44,338 bases of DNA from Clostridia bacterium (GCA_017428085.1 JAFRRP010000067.1:1-44338); one strand, 5' to 3'. Shown: positions 8,827 to 16,930, numbered from the stretch's first letter. The notes: generated by a model not told the origin, from the sequence alone. Program-made: numbers and translations.

Positions 8827-8868
8827 TCTCTTTGACACATACGCCGTCGGCGGATAGTATCCTTCCTA

Positions 8869-8916
8869 CATATTGCCTACTGCCTATCGTCTACTGCCTA
8901 CTGCCTTCTTCCTTCT
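8869..8916. repeat. Short tandem repeat of TGCCTAC-type units
   Basis: A low-complexity stretch repeats TGCCTAC/TGCCTAT (about five copies with one variant) and then TTCTTCC. It lies between rsuA and the DUF4830 gene and forms the last six or seven codons of the latter. Confidence 0.75.
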
Positions 8917-9362
8917 TCCTTCACGCCGCGTATAAACCCGTCCAGCGCCACGGAGCACAGATCGGCGGCGACGATCTTTTTTCCCGCGAACAGCACGTTG
9001 GCGCGGACCGTCCCCGCATAGGCCTCCTCCGGATAATCCGTCACCGTAAAAGAATATCGGGCGACGGTCTGCCCCCGCAGCGGCAGAAGATCGAAGCCCT
9101 GCGAACGCTGCAGCGCGTTATAGCTTTCGTACACCGCGCCGAATTCCGCCGGGATCCGCACTTCCGCCGTCTCACAGGACGCGGGATCGACCGTCCAGCC
9201 GTGCTCCGCCAGAAAGGCGACGGCAGCCGAAGCGTTTGCGTCCGGCAAAGCGTCCGCCGCCTCCGCGAAGGAAAAAACAGCGGCCAGCAGAAAAATCAAA
9301 ACCGCCGGCAGGACGAAATAAACGAACCCAATGACGGTTTTGGATGAATGATCGTACAACAT
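8898..9362 (-). CDS. DUF4830 domain protein, membrane-anchored
   Basis: 154 residues with one N-terminal transmembrane helix (about 10-34, VIGFVYFVLPAVLIFLLAAV) and an extracytoplasmic DUF4830 domain. The family hallmarks are visible: YNALQRSQGFDLLPLRGQTVARYSF, VRANVLF and the end ADLCSVALDGFIRG. DUF4830 proteins are found in Clostridia and have no assigned function. The last residues (EEGRRQ) are encoded by the tandem repeat at 8869-8916, so the original C-terminus may have been altered by the repeat. The ATG follows GGGGTGAG. Confidence 0.85.
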   Translation of the reverse strand: MLYDHSSKTVIGFVYFVLPAVLIFLLAAVFSFAEAADALPDANASAAVAFLAEHGWTVDPASCETAEVRIPAEFGAVYESYNALQRSQGFDLLPLRGQTVARYSFTVTDYPEEAYAGTVRANVLFAGKKIVAADLCSVALDGFIRGVKEEGRRQ

Positions 9363-9418
9363 ACCAACTCACCCCGCATGCACATTTTATGCGGGGCGGC
9401 GGCGCGTTATGAAGGAAT

Positions 9419-9976
9419 TCAGCCGTTGTTGGCCTGCTTCACCGTAACGGATTTCAGCTGCTGGGAGGCGATGCGCACCTTGTTGAGGCTCTTATTGAAC
9501 TCCTCGATGCTGTGGGAAAGGATCTCGTCGCTTTCGCCCATGATAGTCTCCACAAAGTTGCTGGCGCCCGCGCGCAGATCGTTGGACCACTTCTGCGCGT
9601 TCTCGGTGATCTCGTTGGAGCTGGCCTTGGCCTTCTCGATGATATCCACCGCCTGCGCCTTGGCGTCGTTGATGATCTCCGCCGCGTGGATCTGGGCGTT
9701 CTTGGTGATCTCGTTTTCCTCGATCATCTTGCGCGCCTGGATATCCGCCTGCTTGATCTTCAGCTCTGCCGCGTCGGAAGCCTGCGCAAGGATCACTTTT
9801 CTTTCGGCGGCGATCTTGCGGGCCTGAATGACCTCGTCGGGCATGTTGATGCGGATATCGGAGATGATGGAACGGATGGCTTCCGCGTCCACCTTCACCT
9901 TGCCGCCGCCCATCAGCGTCGATTTGCCTTCTTCAAGGATGTCTTCGATCTGATTGAGTAAATCTTCAACGTTCAT
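9419..9976 (-). CDS. Coiled-coil protein of unknown function next to coaD
   Basis: 185 residues, almost entirely helical and rich in A, E, K, I and Q, without a signal peptide or membrane segment. A head (MNVEDLLNQIEDILEEGKST) is followed by a helix with repeated Q-A-x-K-I/A-E patterns that suggest a long coiled coil, broadly like the ATP synthase b-subunit or DivIVA type, though no diagnostic motif is present. It starts 7 bases after the coaD stop, so it is in the same operon. I do not recognise a function. Confidence 0.75.
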   Translation of the reverse strand: MNVEDLLNQIEDILEEGKSTLMGGGKVKVDAEAIRSIISDIRINMPDEVIQARKIAAERKVILAQASDAAELKIKQADIQARKMIEENEITKNAQIHAAEIINDAKAQAVDIIEKAKASSNEITENAQKWSNDLRAGASNFVETIMGESDEILSHSIEEFNKSLNKVRIASQQLKSVTVKQANNG

Positions 9977-9983
9977 GTTTCAT

Positions 9984-10469
9984 TCACCTTTCTCTTAGTC
10001 TTTTCACTATATCATCTTTGATTTGTGCCGGAACGAAATCCGAGATATCGCCGCCGAAGCTGCATACCTCTTTTACCACGCTGGAGCTGAGGAACATGTA
10101 CTGCGTATCGGTGACCATGAAGATGGTCTCCACATTCTCAGCCAGCTTTTTATTGGTAAGCGCCTGCTTGAACTCGTCCTCATAGTCCGAAAGCACGCGC
10201 AGGCCCTTGACGATGGCGACAGCGCCTTTTTTTTCCACGTATTCCGCCAAAAGGCCGTCATAAAAATCAACGGTGACGTTGGAGATATCGGCGGTGGATC
10301 GGCGGATGAAATCCACCCGTTCCTCCGGGGTAAACACGCCGGAGGGCTTTTTCCGGTTGATCATGACCACCACGATGACCTGATCGAACAGCTTGGCGGT
10401 GCGGGAGATGATATCAAGATGCCCGACTGTGATGGGATCAAAACTGCCGGGGCAAACGGCGATCGACAT
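9984..10469 (-). CDS. coaD: Phosphopantetheine adenylyltransferase
   Basis: 161 residues, the usual CoaD length. It has the nucleotidyltransferase signature PGSFDPITVGHLDII (with the HxGH-equivalent GH), NRKKPSGVFTPEERVDFIR, and the C-terminal FLSSSVVKEVCSFGGDISDFVP. It transfers AMP to 4'-phosphopantetheine to give dephospho-CoA. The ATG at 10469 lies one base after the rsmD stop, with GGAGG inside the rsmD end, so the two are coupled as is common in bacteria. Confidence 0.96.
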   Translation of the reverse strand: MSIAVCPGSFDPITVGHLDIISRTAKLFDQVIVVVMINRKKPSGVFTPEERVDFIRRSTADISNVTVDFYDGLLAEYVEKKGAVAIVKGLRVLSDYEDEFKQALTNKKLAENVETIFMVTDTQYMFLSSSVVKEVCSFGGDISDFVPAQIKDDIVKRLRER

Positions 10470-10470
10470 G

Positions 10471-11019
10471 TCAGTCCTCCAGAGAGATCCGCCGGTAAAC
10501 GGTAAGCCGGATGGCGGAATAACGGTATTCTTTGGCGATGGAATGATCCCCGAAGCGTCCGGGGAGCGTTTCGTCGGTCTGCGTTTCACAGATCACACAG
10601 GCGTTTTCGGAAAGCACGGAGGGAAGCAGGTCAAACGCCCTGACGCACAGCCCGTTGTGATAGGGCGGATCGAGAAAGACGAAATCGAACGTATCCTCCG
10701 CCCGGGCCAGATAGGAAAACGCGTCGGTCTGGACCAACCGCGCTCTGTCGGCAAAGCCGCACAGCTCCACGTTCCGTTTGACAGTGGCCAGCGACTTCTT
10801 GGAGGAATCCACGAACACCGCACTCGCGGCGCCGCGGCTGAGCGCCTCCAACCCCAACTGGCCGGTGCCTGCAAAGAGATCGAGCACCGACGCGCCGGCC
10901 AATTCAAACTGAATGATATTGAACAGGGATTCCTTGACCTTATCGGTCGTGGGCCGCACGTCCATGCCCTCCGGCGAAACAAGCTTCCTGCCGCGGGCGC
11001 TGCCGGAGATGATCCGCAT
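10471..11019 (-). CDS. rsmD: 16S rRNA (guanine(966)-N2)-methyltransferase RsmD
   Basis: 182 residues beginning MRIISGSARGRKL, the classical RsmD start. The SAM-binding loop is VLDLFAGTGQLGLEALSRGA and the catalytic motif IV is FLDPPY. It methylates G966 of 16S rRNA during 30S assembly. An in-frame ATG four codons upstream (11031) is possible, but 11019 matches family starts and has GGTGG at suitable spacing. It is the first gene of the coaD operon, behind a good promoter at 11050-11078. Confidence 0.95.
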   Translation of the reverse strand: MRIISGSARGRKLVSPEGMDVRPTTDKVKESLFNIIQFELAGASVLDLFAGTGQLGLEALSRGAASAVFVDSSKKSLATVKRNVELCGFADRARLVQTDAFSYLARAEDTFDFVFLDPPYHNGLCVRAFDLLPSVLSENACVICETQTDETLPGRFGDHSIAKEYRYSAIRLTVYRRISLED

Positions 11020-11049
11020 CGCTACCACCATCTTCTTTTTATCTATATT

Positions 11050-11078
11050 ATTATCCCACTAAATAACAGGGTTGTCAA
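11050..11078 (-). promoter_or_regulatory. Sigma-A promoter of the rsmD-coaD operon
   Basis: The minus strand reads TTGACA (11073-11078), a 17-base spacer, then GATAAT (11050-11055). It lies in the short gap between uvrC and rsmD, showing that rsmD has its own start of transcription. Confidence 0.8.
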
Positions 11079-11092
11079 TATCTTTTTTTATC

Positions 11093-12937
11093 CTACCGCT
11101 TCTGCGCCCTGAAATACTCACAGATATTCTCAGCCGTTTTGCGGTCGATCCCGGGAACGGACGTCAGCTCCTCCATCGTCGCGTCGGCCACGCGGCTCAC
11201 CGTTTTGAATTTCACCATAAGCTTTCTGGCGCGCGCCTCACCTACGCCGTCGATGACGGTAAGAGAGGACGCAAGCGGGTTTTTATCCCGTCGGCTGCGG
11301 TGGAAGGAGATGGCGTAACGGTGCACCTCCTCCTGGATCTCGCTGACCAGCGTGAACACGCTGCGGTTGTCGTTGACGGCGATTTCCCTGCCGACGCCCG
11401 CGATGGCGCGGGTGCGGTGTTTGCCGTCCTTGACGAGGCCGAACAGCGGCACGTCGAAGCCCCTTGCCTCCAGCACGGCCTTTACGGCGCTCACCTGCCC
11501 CTCGCCGCCGTCCAGCAGGATCAGATCCGGCTTTACGCCGAAGCCTTCGCCGCTGTCCGGGTCGAGATAATATTCGCCGATCCGGCGGTCAAGCACCTCC
11601 GCCAGCGAACGAAAATCGTCCTGGCCTTCAAACGATTTGATTTTGAATTTGCGGTAATTTTTTTTCAAAGGGCGACCGTTGCGGAATACCACCATGCCGC
11701 CCACGTTTTCCTCGCCGCCCGTATTGGAGATATCGTAGGATTCGATATATTCCGGAAAACGGTCCAGCCCCAACAGCTCCTGCAGCTCGTGCAAAGCGGC
11801 TTTTTTCTTGTCGTCGAAGGCCAGCACCCGCGCCAGTTTCTCCTGGGCGTTCTTATGCGCCATTTCGATCAGGGCGCGGTTCTCCCCCGCTTTGGGCGTA
11901 AAGACCTCCACCTTGCGCCCGGCGGATTCCGAAAGAAAGTCCCGCAGAAGATCCAGCTCTTCCGAAGGGATATCCACGCCCACGCGGGAGGGATAATCGC
12001 CCCGGGCGGCGTAATAGGACGAGATAATATCGGTATACTCCTCCGCTGTCTGCTCGATGCGGTCAAAAATAAAGGTATCGGCGGCCGCCAGATCGCCTTC
12101 GCGGAACTTCAGCACGCACAGGCAGGTTTTTTCGTTCAGCGACTGCGCGCCGAAGATATCCAGATCTTTCGCCCCCTTGGCGACCACGTGCTGCCGCTGC
12201 GTCACCTTTTCGATGGCTTTGATCTTATCCCGCAGCTTGGCGGCTTTTTCAAACGCCGTCTCCTCGCTGGCGCGCGCCATTTCCTCCCGCAGACGTTTGA
12301 GTGTTTCCGCCTTGCCGTCGGTGATGAAATGGAGGGCGGAGGCCACGTTGGCGTTATGCTCCGCTTCGGTGATCTTGCCGCAGCAGGCTCCGGCGCACAG
12401 ATGGATATAGAAGTTGAGGCAAGGCCGGGCGTTTTTACTGATATCCTGCGGGAACGTCTTGCCGCAATGGGGCAGCAAATAGATGTCAAGCGCCTGCTTG
12501 ACGGCGTTGGAGACGTACTCCGACGCCGTATACGGACCCAGATATTCCGCGCCGTCGTCCGCTTTCTGCTTGACGGCGGAGATGGATTGCCATCCGTCCG
12601 TTTTATGTCGGATATAATAATAGCCCTTGTCGTCTTTCAGCAGGATGTTGTATTTCGGCTTGTTCTGCTTGATCAGGCTGCATTCCAGCACCAGCGCCTC
12701 AAACTCGCTGCCCACGATGATATAGTCGAAATCATGAACGTTCTCCACCATGCTGCGCACCTTGACCGTATGGCCGGACACGTTTCCGAAATACTGGCTG
12801 ACACGGTTTTTCAGGTTCTTCGCCTTACCGATATAGATAATGGCGCCGGACCTGTTTTTCATAAGATAGACGCCCGGCTGCTCCGGCAGCGCGGTCGCTT
12901 TTTTGTGCAGCTCTTTCAGTTTGGTCAATGGGATCAC
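11093..12937 (-). CDS. uvrC: Excinuclease ABC subunit C
   Basis: 614 residues. It has an N-terminal GIY-YIG nuclease (PGVYLMKNRSGAIIYIGKAKNL), a cysteine-bearing segment around residues 150-175 (LPHCGKTFPQDISKNARPCL), a UVR motif, an RNase-H-like C-terminal nuclease (ESYDISNTGGEENVGGMVVF, LLDGGEGQVS) and terminal helix-hairpin-helix motifs (VIDGVGEARARKL, VPGIDRKTAENI). It makes the dual incisions of nucleotide excision repair with UvrA and UvrB, which are not in view. The first possible start is GTG at 12937; TTG at 12928 has the better-placed AGGTGA and may be the true one. A repeat element ends about 10 bases upstream. Confidence 0.96.
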   Translation of the reverse strand: MIPLTKLKELHKKATALPEQPGVYLMKNRSGAIIYIGKAKNLKNRVSQYFGNVSGHTVKVRSMVENVHDFDYIIVGSEFEALVLECSLIKQNKPKYNILLKDDKGYYYIRHKTDGWQSISAVKQKADDGAEYLGPYTASEYVSNAVKQALDIYLLPHCGKTFPQDISKNARPCLNFYIHLCAGACCGKITEAEHNANVASALHFITDGKAETLKRLREEMARASEETAFEKAAKLRDKIKAIEKVTQRQHVVAKGAKDLDIFGAQSLNEKTCLCVLKFREGDLAAADTFIFDRIEQTAEEYTDIISSYYAARGDYPSRVGVDIPSEELDLLRDFLSESAGRKVEVFTPKAGENRALIEMAHKNAQEKLARVLAFDDKKKAALHELQELLGLDRFPEYIESYDISNTGGEENVGGMVVFRNGRPLKKNYRKFKIKSFEGQDDFRSLAEVLDRRIGEYYLDPDSGEGFGVKPDLILLDGGEGQVSAVKAVLEARGFDVPLFGLVKDGKHRTRAIAGVGREIAVNDNRSVFTLVSEIQEEVHRYAISFHRSRRDKNPLASSLTVIDGVGEARARKLMVKFKTVSRVADATMEELTSVPGIDRKTAENICEYFRAQKR

Positions 12938-12946
12938 CTGTCAATA

Positions 12947-13095
12947 AAGTCATCAGTCGGAAGTCGTCTGTCAGAAGCCCTCTTGCCGATCGTTTCATTA
13001 TGATAAAACACGCAGGGGAAGAAGTTTGGCGTTTTATGCCGAATAACCGCAAAAATGTTGTCGCGCCGTAACTTCCGACTTCCGACTGATGACTT
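12947..13095. mobile_element. MITE-like element with 19-bp terminal inverted repeats
   Basis: A perfect 19-bp inverted repeat (12947-12965 and 13077-13095, core GTCATCAGTCGGAAGTC) encloses about 110 bases without an ORF, between uvrC and ptsH. The right end carries an extra tandem ACTTCCG unit. The 30 bases at 13071-13100 recur identically at 26371-26400. No transposase is present. Confidence 0.65.
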
Positions 13096-13104
13096 CCGAC
13101 TGAA

Positions 13105-13127
13105 ACGCAGCTGAGGCTGCGTGCTAC
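13105..13127. repeat. Small palindromic repeat with TGAG/CTCA loop
   Basis: A 23-base unit with stem CGCAGC/GCTGCG and loop TGAG, plus a GTGCTAC tail. It is identical to 26442-26464 and related to 26404-26427, 35185-35209 and 35316-35340, where the stem sequence differs but pairing is kept. Confidence 0.75.
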
Positions 13128-13159
13128 AAAAAAAGTGTACCGGGGCGCGCCCGATACAC
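13127..13159 (-). terminator. Rho-independent terminator of ptsH
   Basis: On the minus strand GTGTATCGGG pairs with the GTACAC-ending right arm (about 10 bp including one wobble), followed by TTTTTTT. It is 18 bases beyond the ptsH stop. Confidence 0.85.
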
Positions 13160-13176
13160 CGCGTTTGGAACAATGA

Positions 13177-13440
13177 TCACTCGGCAAAGCCGGAAACGAC
13201 CAGCTTGGTCAGCGCGTCGACGGCTTCGGCCTCATCCTGACCGTCCGCCAGGATCTTGATATCCGTACCGCCGGTGATGCCCAAAGACAGCACGCCGAGC
13301 AGACTCTTGGCGTTGGCTCTGCGCTCTTCTTTTTCCACCCAGATGGAGGACTTGAACTCGTTGGCCTTCTGGATGAAGAAGGTGGCGGGACGAGCGTGCA
13401 GACCGACCTGATTCTGGACCGTGATATCCTTGACTACCAT
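13177..13440 (-). CDS. ptsH: Phosphocarrier protein HPr
   Basis: 87 residues, normal HPr length. The active-site histidine is in GLHARPATFF, and the Firmicutes regulatory serine is in NAKSLLGVLSLGI, so both the PEP-dependent and the HPr-kinase-dependent phosphorylations are possible. It carries phosphate between enzyme I and sugar permeases and acts in carbon catabolite control. It is a single gene with its own promoter and terminator; no ptsI is adjacent. AAGGAGA precedes the ATG. Confidence 0.96.
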   Translation of the reverse strand: MVVKDITVQNQVGLHARPATFFIQKANEFKSSIWVEKEERRANAKSLLGVLSLGITGGTDIKILADGQDEAEAVDALTKLVVSGFAE

Positions 13441-13477
13441 ATATAAATCTCCTTCCGGAATTCAATCTCTTGGTAGT

Positions 13478-13505
13478 ATTATATCACAAAGTTACTGCCA
13501 GTCAA
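13478..13505 (-). promoter_or_regulatory. Sigma-A promoter of ptsH
   Basis: Minus strand: TTGACT (13500-13505), 16-base spacer, TATAAT (13478-13483) with a TG extension directly before the -10. Confidence 0.8.
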
Positions 13506-13627
13506 TCAAAATCGGCGCCGAAAAAAATAATTCGTATGATAAGCTAAAACGACCGTATCAATTTTTTTTTGAATTGTGCATATCAACCATAATTTTTCTC
13601 CGTTTTACAGCAAATAGTCCAATCAAA

Positions 13628-14359
13628 TTACGGTTTTTTGACCTTTTCGAGAAATTCAAGGTCGGTTTTTGTCAATTCGGCACAATCCAGCAGCTCCGGC
13701 CGACGCTGATACGTACGCAACAAAGACTGCTCCCGCTTCCACTTTTCGATATTGGCGTGATGACCGCTGATCAGCACCTCCGGCACCGTTTTGCCGTTCC
13801 ATTCATAGGGCTTCGTATACTGCGGATGCTCCAGGAGCCCGTCGTAGTGGCTCTCCTGCGAGAAAGCCTCCTCGTTGGGCAGCACCCCCGGAACCATCCG
13901 GGCCACGCAGTCCGTCAGCACCAGCGCCGGCAGCTCGCCGCCGGTGAGCACGTAGTCGCCGAGGGAAATCTCCTCGTCCACGATCTCCTCCAGCACCCGT
14001 TCGTCGACGCCTTCGTAATGGCCGCACAACAAAGCGAAGCCGTCCGTCTGCGACAGCTCTTTTGCCCGCGCCTGCGTCAGCGTTTTTCCCTGCGGGGAAA
14101 GATAGATCAGGTGCGGCCGTTTGCCCAGCTCCGCGCACAGCGCCCGCCAGCAGTCGTAGATGGGCTGGGCCTGCATCAGCATGCCCATGCCGCCGCCGTA
14201 GGGCGTGTCGTCCACCCGGTTGTGCTTGTCCAGCGTGTAGTCGCGGATATCATGGGCATAGACTTCAAGCAGCCCCTTGTCGATAGCCCTTCCCACGATG
14301 CTTTCGTGGAACACCGCGCGGCACATATCCGGGAACAGTGTCAGTATGTCAATCCGCAT
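13628..14359 (-). CDS. trmD: tRNA (guanine(37)-N1)-methyltransferase TrmD
   Basis: 243 residues. Recognisable are MRIDILTLFPDM, the SAM-knot segments (LIYLSPQGKTL, LLCGHYEGVDER, ISLGDYVLTGGELPAL) and the C-terminal tRNA-binding domain. It methylates G37 of tRNAs reading codons that begin with C, preventing frameshifts. It overlaps the rimM 3' end by 11 bases. The usual neighbours rpsP and rplS are not present. Confidence 0.97.
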   Translation of the reverse strand: MRIDILTLFPDMCRAVFHESIVGRAIDKGLLEVYAHDIRDYTLDKHNRVDDTPYGGGMGMLMQAQPIYDCWRALCAELGKRPHLIYLSPQGKTLTQARAKELSQTDGFALLCGHYEGVDERVLEEIVDEEISLGDYVLTGGELPALVLTDCVARMVPGVLPNEEAFSQESHYDGLLEHPQYTKPYEWNGKTVPEVLISGHHANIEKWKREQSLLRTYQRRPELLDCAELTKTDLEFLEKVKKP

Positions 14360-14867
14360 CGTCGAAAATCCCCTTCAGCGGCCGGATCAGCACCCGGTTG
14401 TTTGCCACATCCGCGTCAACGACAACGTCGGGGATCGCAGGCAGCAGATATTCCCGTCCGTCCGTCCCCGTAATATGCCACACGTCGTTGGCGCCGGTCT
14501 GGCTGACCTCCGTCAGCGTACCGTAACGATGACCGTCGTCCGCGTCCAGCGCCTCACAGCCGATCAGCTCCTCGATGAACCAGGTGCCGGGGGCGAGATG
14601 CGCGTCGTCGCGGTTCAGGTAGAGCATGCGGCTGCGCAGCTTTTCCGCGGCTTCAACGCTTTCCACGCCCTCCAGACGCAGTAAAACGATATTGCCGTGC
14701 GGTCTGCACGACAATACCGTTACCGGCTGTTCGCCGTTTTTATCGAAATAGAGCGTCTTGAAGCGTTTGGCAAAATCTGGCGTATCGCACCAGGGGTTCA
14801 AGCGAAGCTCGCCCCTGACGCCGTGCGTGCCCACGATCTGCCCGAGTTCAAGATAGGGTTTTATCAT
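14349..14867 (-). CDS. rimM: Ribosome maturation factor RimM
   Basis: 172 residues with the N-terminal RimM barrel (LELGQIVGTHGVRGELRLNP) and the C-terminal PRC-barrel domain (DDAHLAPGTWFIEELIGCEA, ending in IPDVVVDADVANNRVLIRPL). It assists 30S head assembly by binding S19. It lies between the oxidoreductase gene (ATGA overlap) and trmD (11-base overlap). Confidence 0.95.
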   Translation of the reverse strand: MIKPYLELGQIVGTHGVRGELRLNPWCDTPDFAKRFKTLYFDKNGEQPVTVLSCRPHGNIVLLRLEGVESVEAAEKLRSRMLYLNRDDAHLAPGTWFIEELIGCEALDADDGHRYGTLTEVSQTGANDVWHITGTDGREYLLPAIPDVVVDADVANNRVLIRPLKGIFDDAD

Positions 14868-16018
14868 ATCTCGGGAATGTTGATCTCCACCTCGCGGCCC
14901 AGCTTCGCCGAACGGGCGATGCCGTCGATGATGGCCTGGTTGTAGAGGATCTGGCTGGAAGGCACGGGGGCCTTGCCGCCGGTCTTGACCGCGTCGATGA
15001 AGTAGCGGATCTTGTTATAGAAGTTGTCCTCGTTGTTGCTGCGCTCGGGGATCTCCGTCTCCACGTCGCTGCCGGCCAGGGTGCGGTACAGCTTCAGCGG
15101 GCCGCCGATGCTGCCGTTCCAGCACTCGGTGGAGGGCACGCGCAGGCCCGCCTTGGTACCGAGGATGATGGTATCGCCGGGGGTGTCCATGTTCATGGCC
15201 CAGGAGATGCGGAAGTCCAGCACGACGCCGCCTTCCAGACGGATGAACGCCGCGGCGAAATCGTCCACGCTGAACGCGTCGGCATATTCGGGATGGCCGG
15301 GATAGTTGACCGGGTCCTTGCCGAAGAAATCGGAGGTGTAGCCGGAGACCGTCAGGGGCTTGGGATAGCCGATGGCGTTGAGCACCATATCCAGCGAATA
15401 GCAGCCGATATCGGCCAGAGCGCCGATGCCGGCGGTCTTATCCTCAATGAAGCTGGTGCCGTAGGGGGTGGGGATACCGCGCCGTCTGCCGCCGCCGGTC
15501 TGGATGTAGTAGACCTTGCCCAGCTCGCCGGATTCCACGACCTTTTTCAGCATCTTCATGTTCTCGTCAAAACGGGGCTGGAAGCCGATGGAAAGGATCT
15601 TGCCGCTGGCCTTTTCCGCCCTGCAAATGGCCACAGCCTCCTCCAGCGTCACGCACATGGGCTTTTCCAGCAGCACGTTGACGCCGTGCTCCAGCGCGTA
15701 GATGGAGCATTCCGCGTGGGTGCGGTTGTAGGTACACACGCTGACCGCGTCCAGCTCCTCCGCGTCGATCATGGACTTGTGGTCGGGATAGAGACGGACG
15801 CCCTCGATGCCGTTGGCCTTGCAGAACTTTTCCGCCTTGCCGGGGATCAGGTCCGCCGCCGCCACGATCTCCACGTCCGGGCAGCGCAGATAGTTGGCCA
15901 CATGGGCCTCCGCGATCCAGCCGGTGCCGATGATGCCGACCTTGACCTTTTTGCTGACGTCGATCTCAGCCTTTTCCTCGGTGTTTTCCTTGAAACGATC
16001 CAGTACGTTGTCTGCCAT
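14864..16018 (-). CDS. Gfo/Idh/MocA-family oxidoreductase
   Basis: 384 residues. After a short N-terminal tail comes the NAD(P)-binding Rossmann fold (VKVGIIGTGWIAEAHVANYL), the EKP motif (VNVLLEKPMCVTLEEA) and the GFO/IDH C-terminal domain including DIGCYSLDMVLNAIG. Members oxidise or reduce sugars and related polyols; the substrate cannot be told from sequence. The ATG at 16018 is preceded by GGAGG; a longer frame to 16072 has no good start. The stop overlaps the rimM start (ATGA), an unexpected coupling of a metabolic gene to rimM-trmD. Confidence 0.9.
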   Translation of the reverse strand: MADNVLDRFKENTEEKAEIDVSKKVKVGIIGTGWIAEAHVANYLRCPDVEIVAAADLIPGKAEKFCKANGIEGVRLYPDHKSMIDAEELDAVSVCTYNRTHAECSIYALEHGVNVLLEKPMCVTLEEAVAICRAEKASGKILSIGFQPRFDENMKMLKKVVESGELGKVYYIQTGGGRRRGIPTPYGTSFIEDKTAGIGALADIGCYSLDMVLNAIGYPKPLTVSGYTSDFFGKDPVNYPGHPEYADAFSVDDFAAAFIRLEGGVVLDFRISWAMNMDTPGDTIILGTKAGLRVPSTECWNGSIGGPLKLYRTLAGSDVETEIPERSNNEDNFYNKIRYFIDAVKTGGKAPVPSSQILYNQAIIDGIARSAKLGREVEINIPEI

Positions 16019-16084
16019 TTTTATTCCTCCGATGTTTTTTTTATGTGATCCCGCGATGCGGGAGATTGACAAACCTAAATGAAT

Positions 16085-16197
16085 ACTGAAAACTTAAAAA
16101 TGAATATTGAACAATAATCGGAAGGGCTTTCGCCCTTACAGTTTTATCATCAAAACACAAAGTGTTTTCCGATATTCTTCATTTTTCAGTCTTCAGT
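16085..16197. mobile_element. MITE-like element with imperfect terminal inverted repeats and two internal hairpins
   Basis: The left arm (16085-16121, ACTGAAAACTTAAAAATGAA then an insertion and ATCGG) and right arm (16169-16197) are imperfect inverted copies. Between them lie two tight hairpins, AAGGGC-TTTC-GCCCTT (16122-16137) and AAAACAC-AAA-GTGTTTT (16152-16168). No coding content; it fills the gap between two minus-strand genes. Confidence 0.65.
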
Positions 16198-16237
16198 CTT
16201 CTTTTTTCTTTCAGCGTCAGCGCGGCAAATCCCGATT

Positions 16238-16810
16238 TCACGCGGATTCCGCGTCGAAATCCAGCGCCATCGCGCGGCCGACCTTGGTAGTCAGCAGCGT
16301 CTTGAAGCCGTTTTTCTTGTAAAAATTGATGGCCTGCTGATTATCCGCGCCGCACACCATCATCATGCCGCCCAGGTCTCTGGCTTTCAGGTGCATCCGA
16401 AGGGTGGAGATCAGCAGCGAGCCGAACCCCTTGCGCTGGTACGCCTCGTCGATATCGATATGGAAATGCGCTGGATAGAGGGATTTGAACATGGCATGGC
16501 TCAACAGGTCCAGCCGGGCCTCCACAAATCTTTTTGAGCTGATGGCGTCCGCCTGCGGCAGGTACTTCTCCCGGAAGGTCTTTTCGTATTTCTCATAGTC
16601 CTGCGCGCAGATGATATAGCCCACCGCGTTGTCGTTGTCGTCAACGGCGACAAAGCAGTTTTCCGGCTCTTGCTCGATGTAGTAGTCGCAGTACATCAGC
16701 AGGATATATTTTTTGGTATCCTCGGGGGCGTACAGACAGTCCGCGTTTTTCAGGCAGATCTGCCGCACCCGTTCCCTGTCTCTTTGCGCATAGGGCCTGA
16801 TCGCATCCAT
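16238..16810 (-). CDS. GNAT-family N-acetyltransferase
   Basis: 190 residues of the GNAT fold. The acetyl-CoA loop is recognisable as YQRKGFGSLLISTL, followed by the conserved AINFYKKNGFK strand-helix. The N-terminal half (RDRERVRQICLKNADCLY) resembles acetyltransferases annotated near sugar enzymes, but the substrate is unknown. The ATG at 16810 follows GAGGTG at good spacing; an upstream GTG lies inside that ribosome-binding site and is rejected. It is flanked by two Gfo/Idh/MocA oxidoreductases. Confidence 0.87.
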   Translation of the reverse strand: MDAIRPYAQRDRERVRQICLKNADCLYAPEDTKKYILLMYCDYYIEQEPENCFVAVDDNDNAVGYIICAQDYEKYEKTFREKYLPQADAISSKRFVEARLDLLSHAMFKSLYPAHFHIDIDEAYQRKGFGSLLISTLRMHLKARDLGGMMMVCGADNQQAINFYKKNGFKTLLTTKVGRAMALDFDAESA

Positions 16811-16887
16811 CTTGATCACCTCAAATATGTATTGTAAACTTTTTTTTCGGAAATGTCCATAAGGTTATAGGAATTTTCGAAAAAATA

Positions 16888-16896
16888 TGTTATAAT
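16888..16896 (+). promoter_or_regulatory. Extended -10 promoter for the downstream oxidoreductase
   Basis: TGTTATAAT (TGn plus TATAAT, -10 at 16891-16896) lacks a good -35. Transcription would start near 16903, which excludes the ATG at 16898 as the gene start. Confidence 0.6.
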
Positions 16897-16930
16897 TATG
16901 CCAAAAAAATCCGGAAAGCTTGGTGTGACA

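Noticed and set aside
8838..8838. GTG at 8838 as start of the rsuA-like gene
   Set aside because: No Shine-Dalgarno upstream; the ATG at 8826 matches the family start of the S4 domain, though the GTG cannot be ruled out entirely.
16898..16930. ATG at 16898 as start of the Gfo/Idh gene
   Set aside because: It lies within two bases of the -10 TATAAT and before the expected transcription start, so 16931 is preferred.
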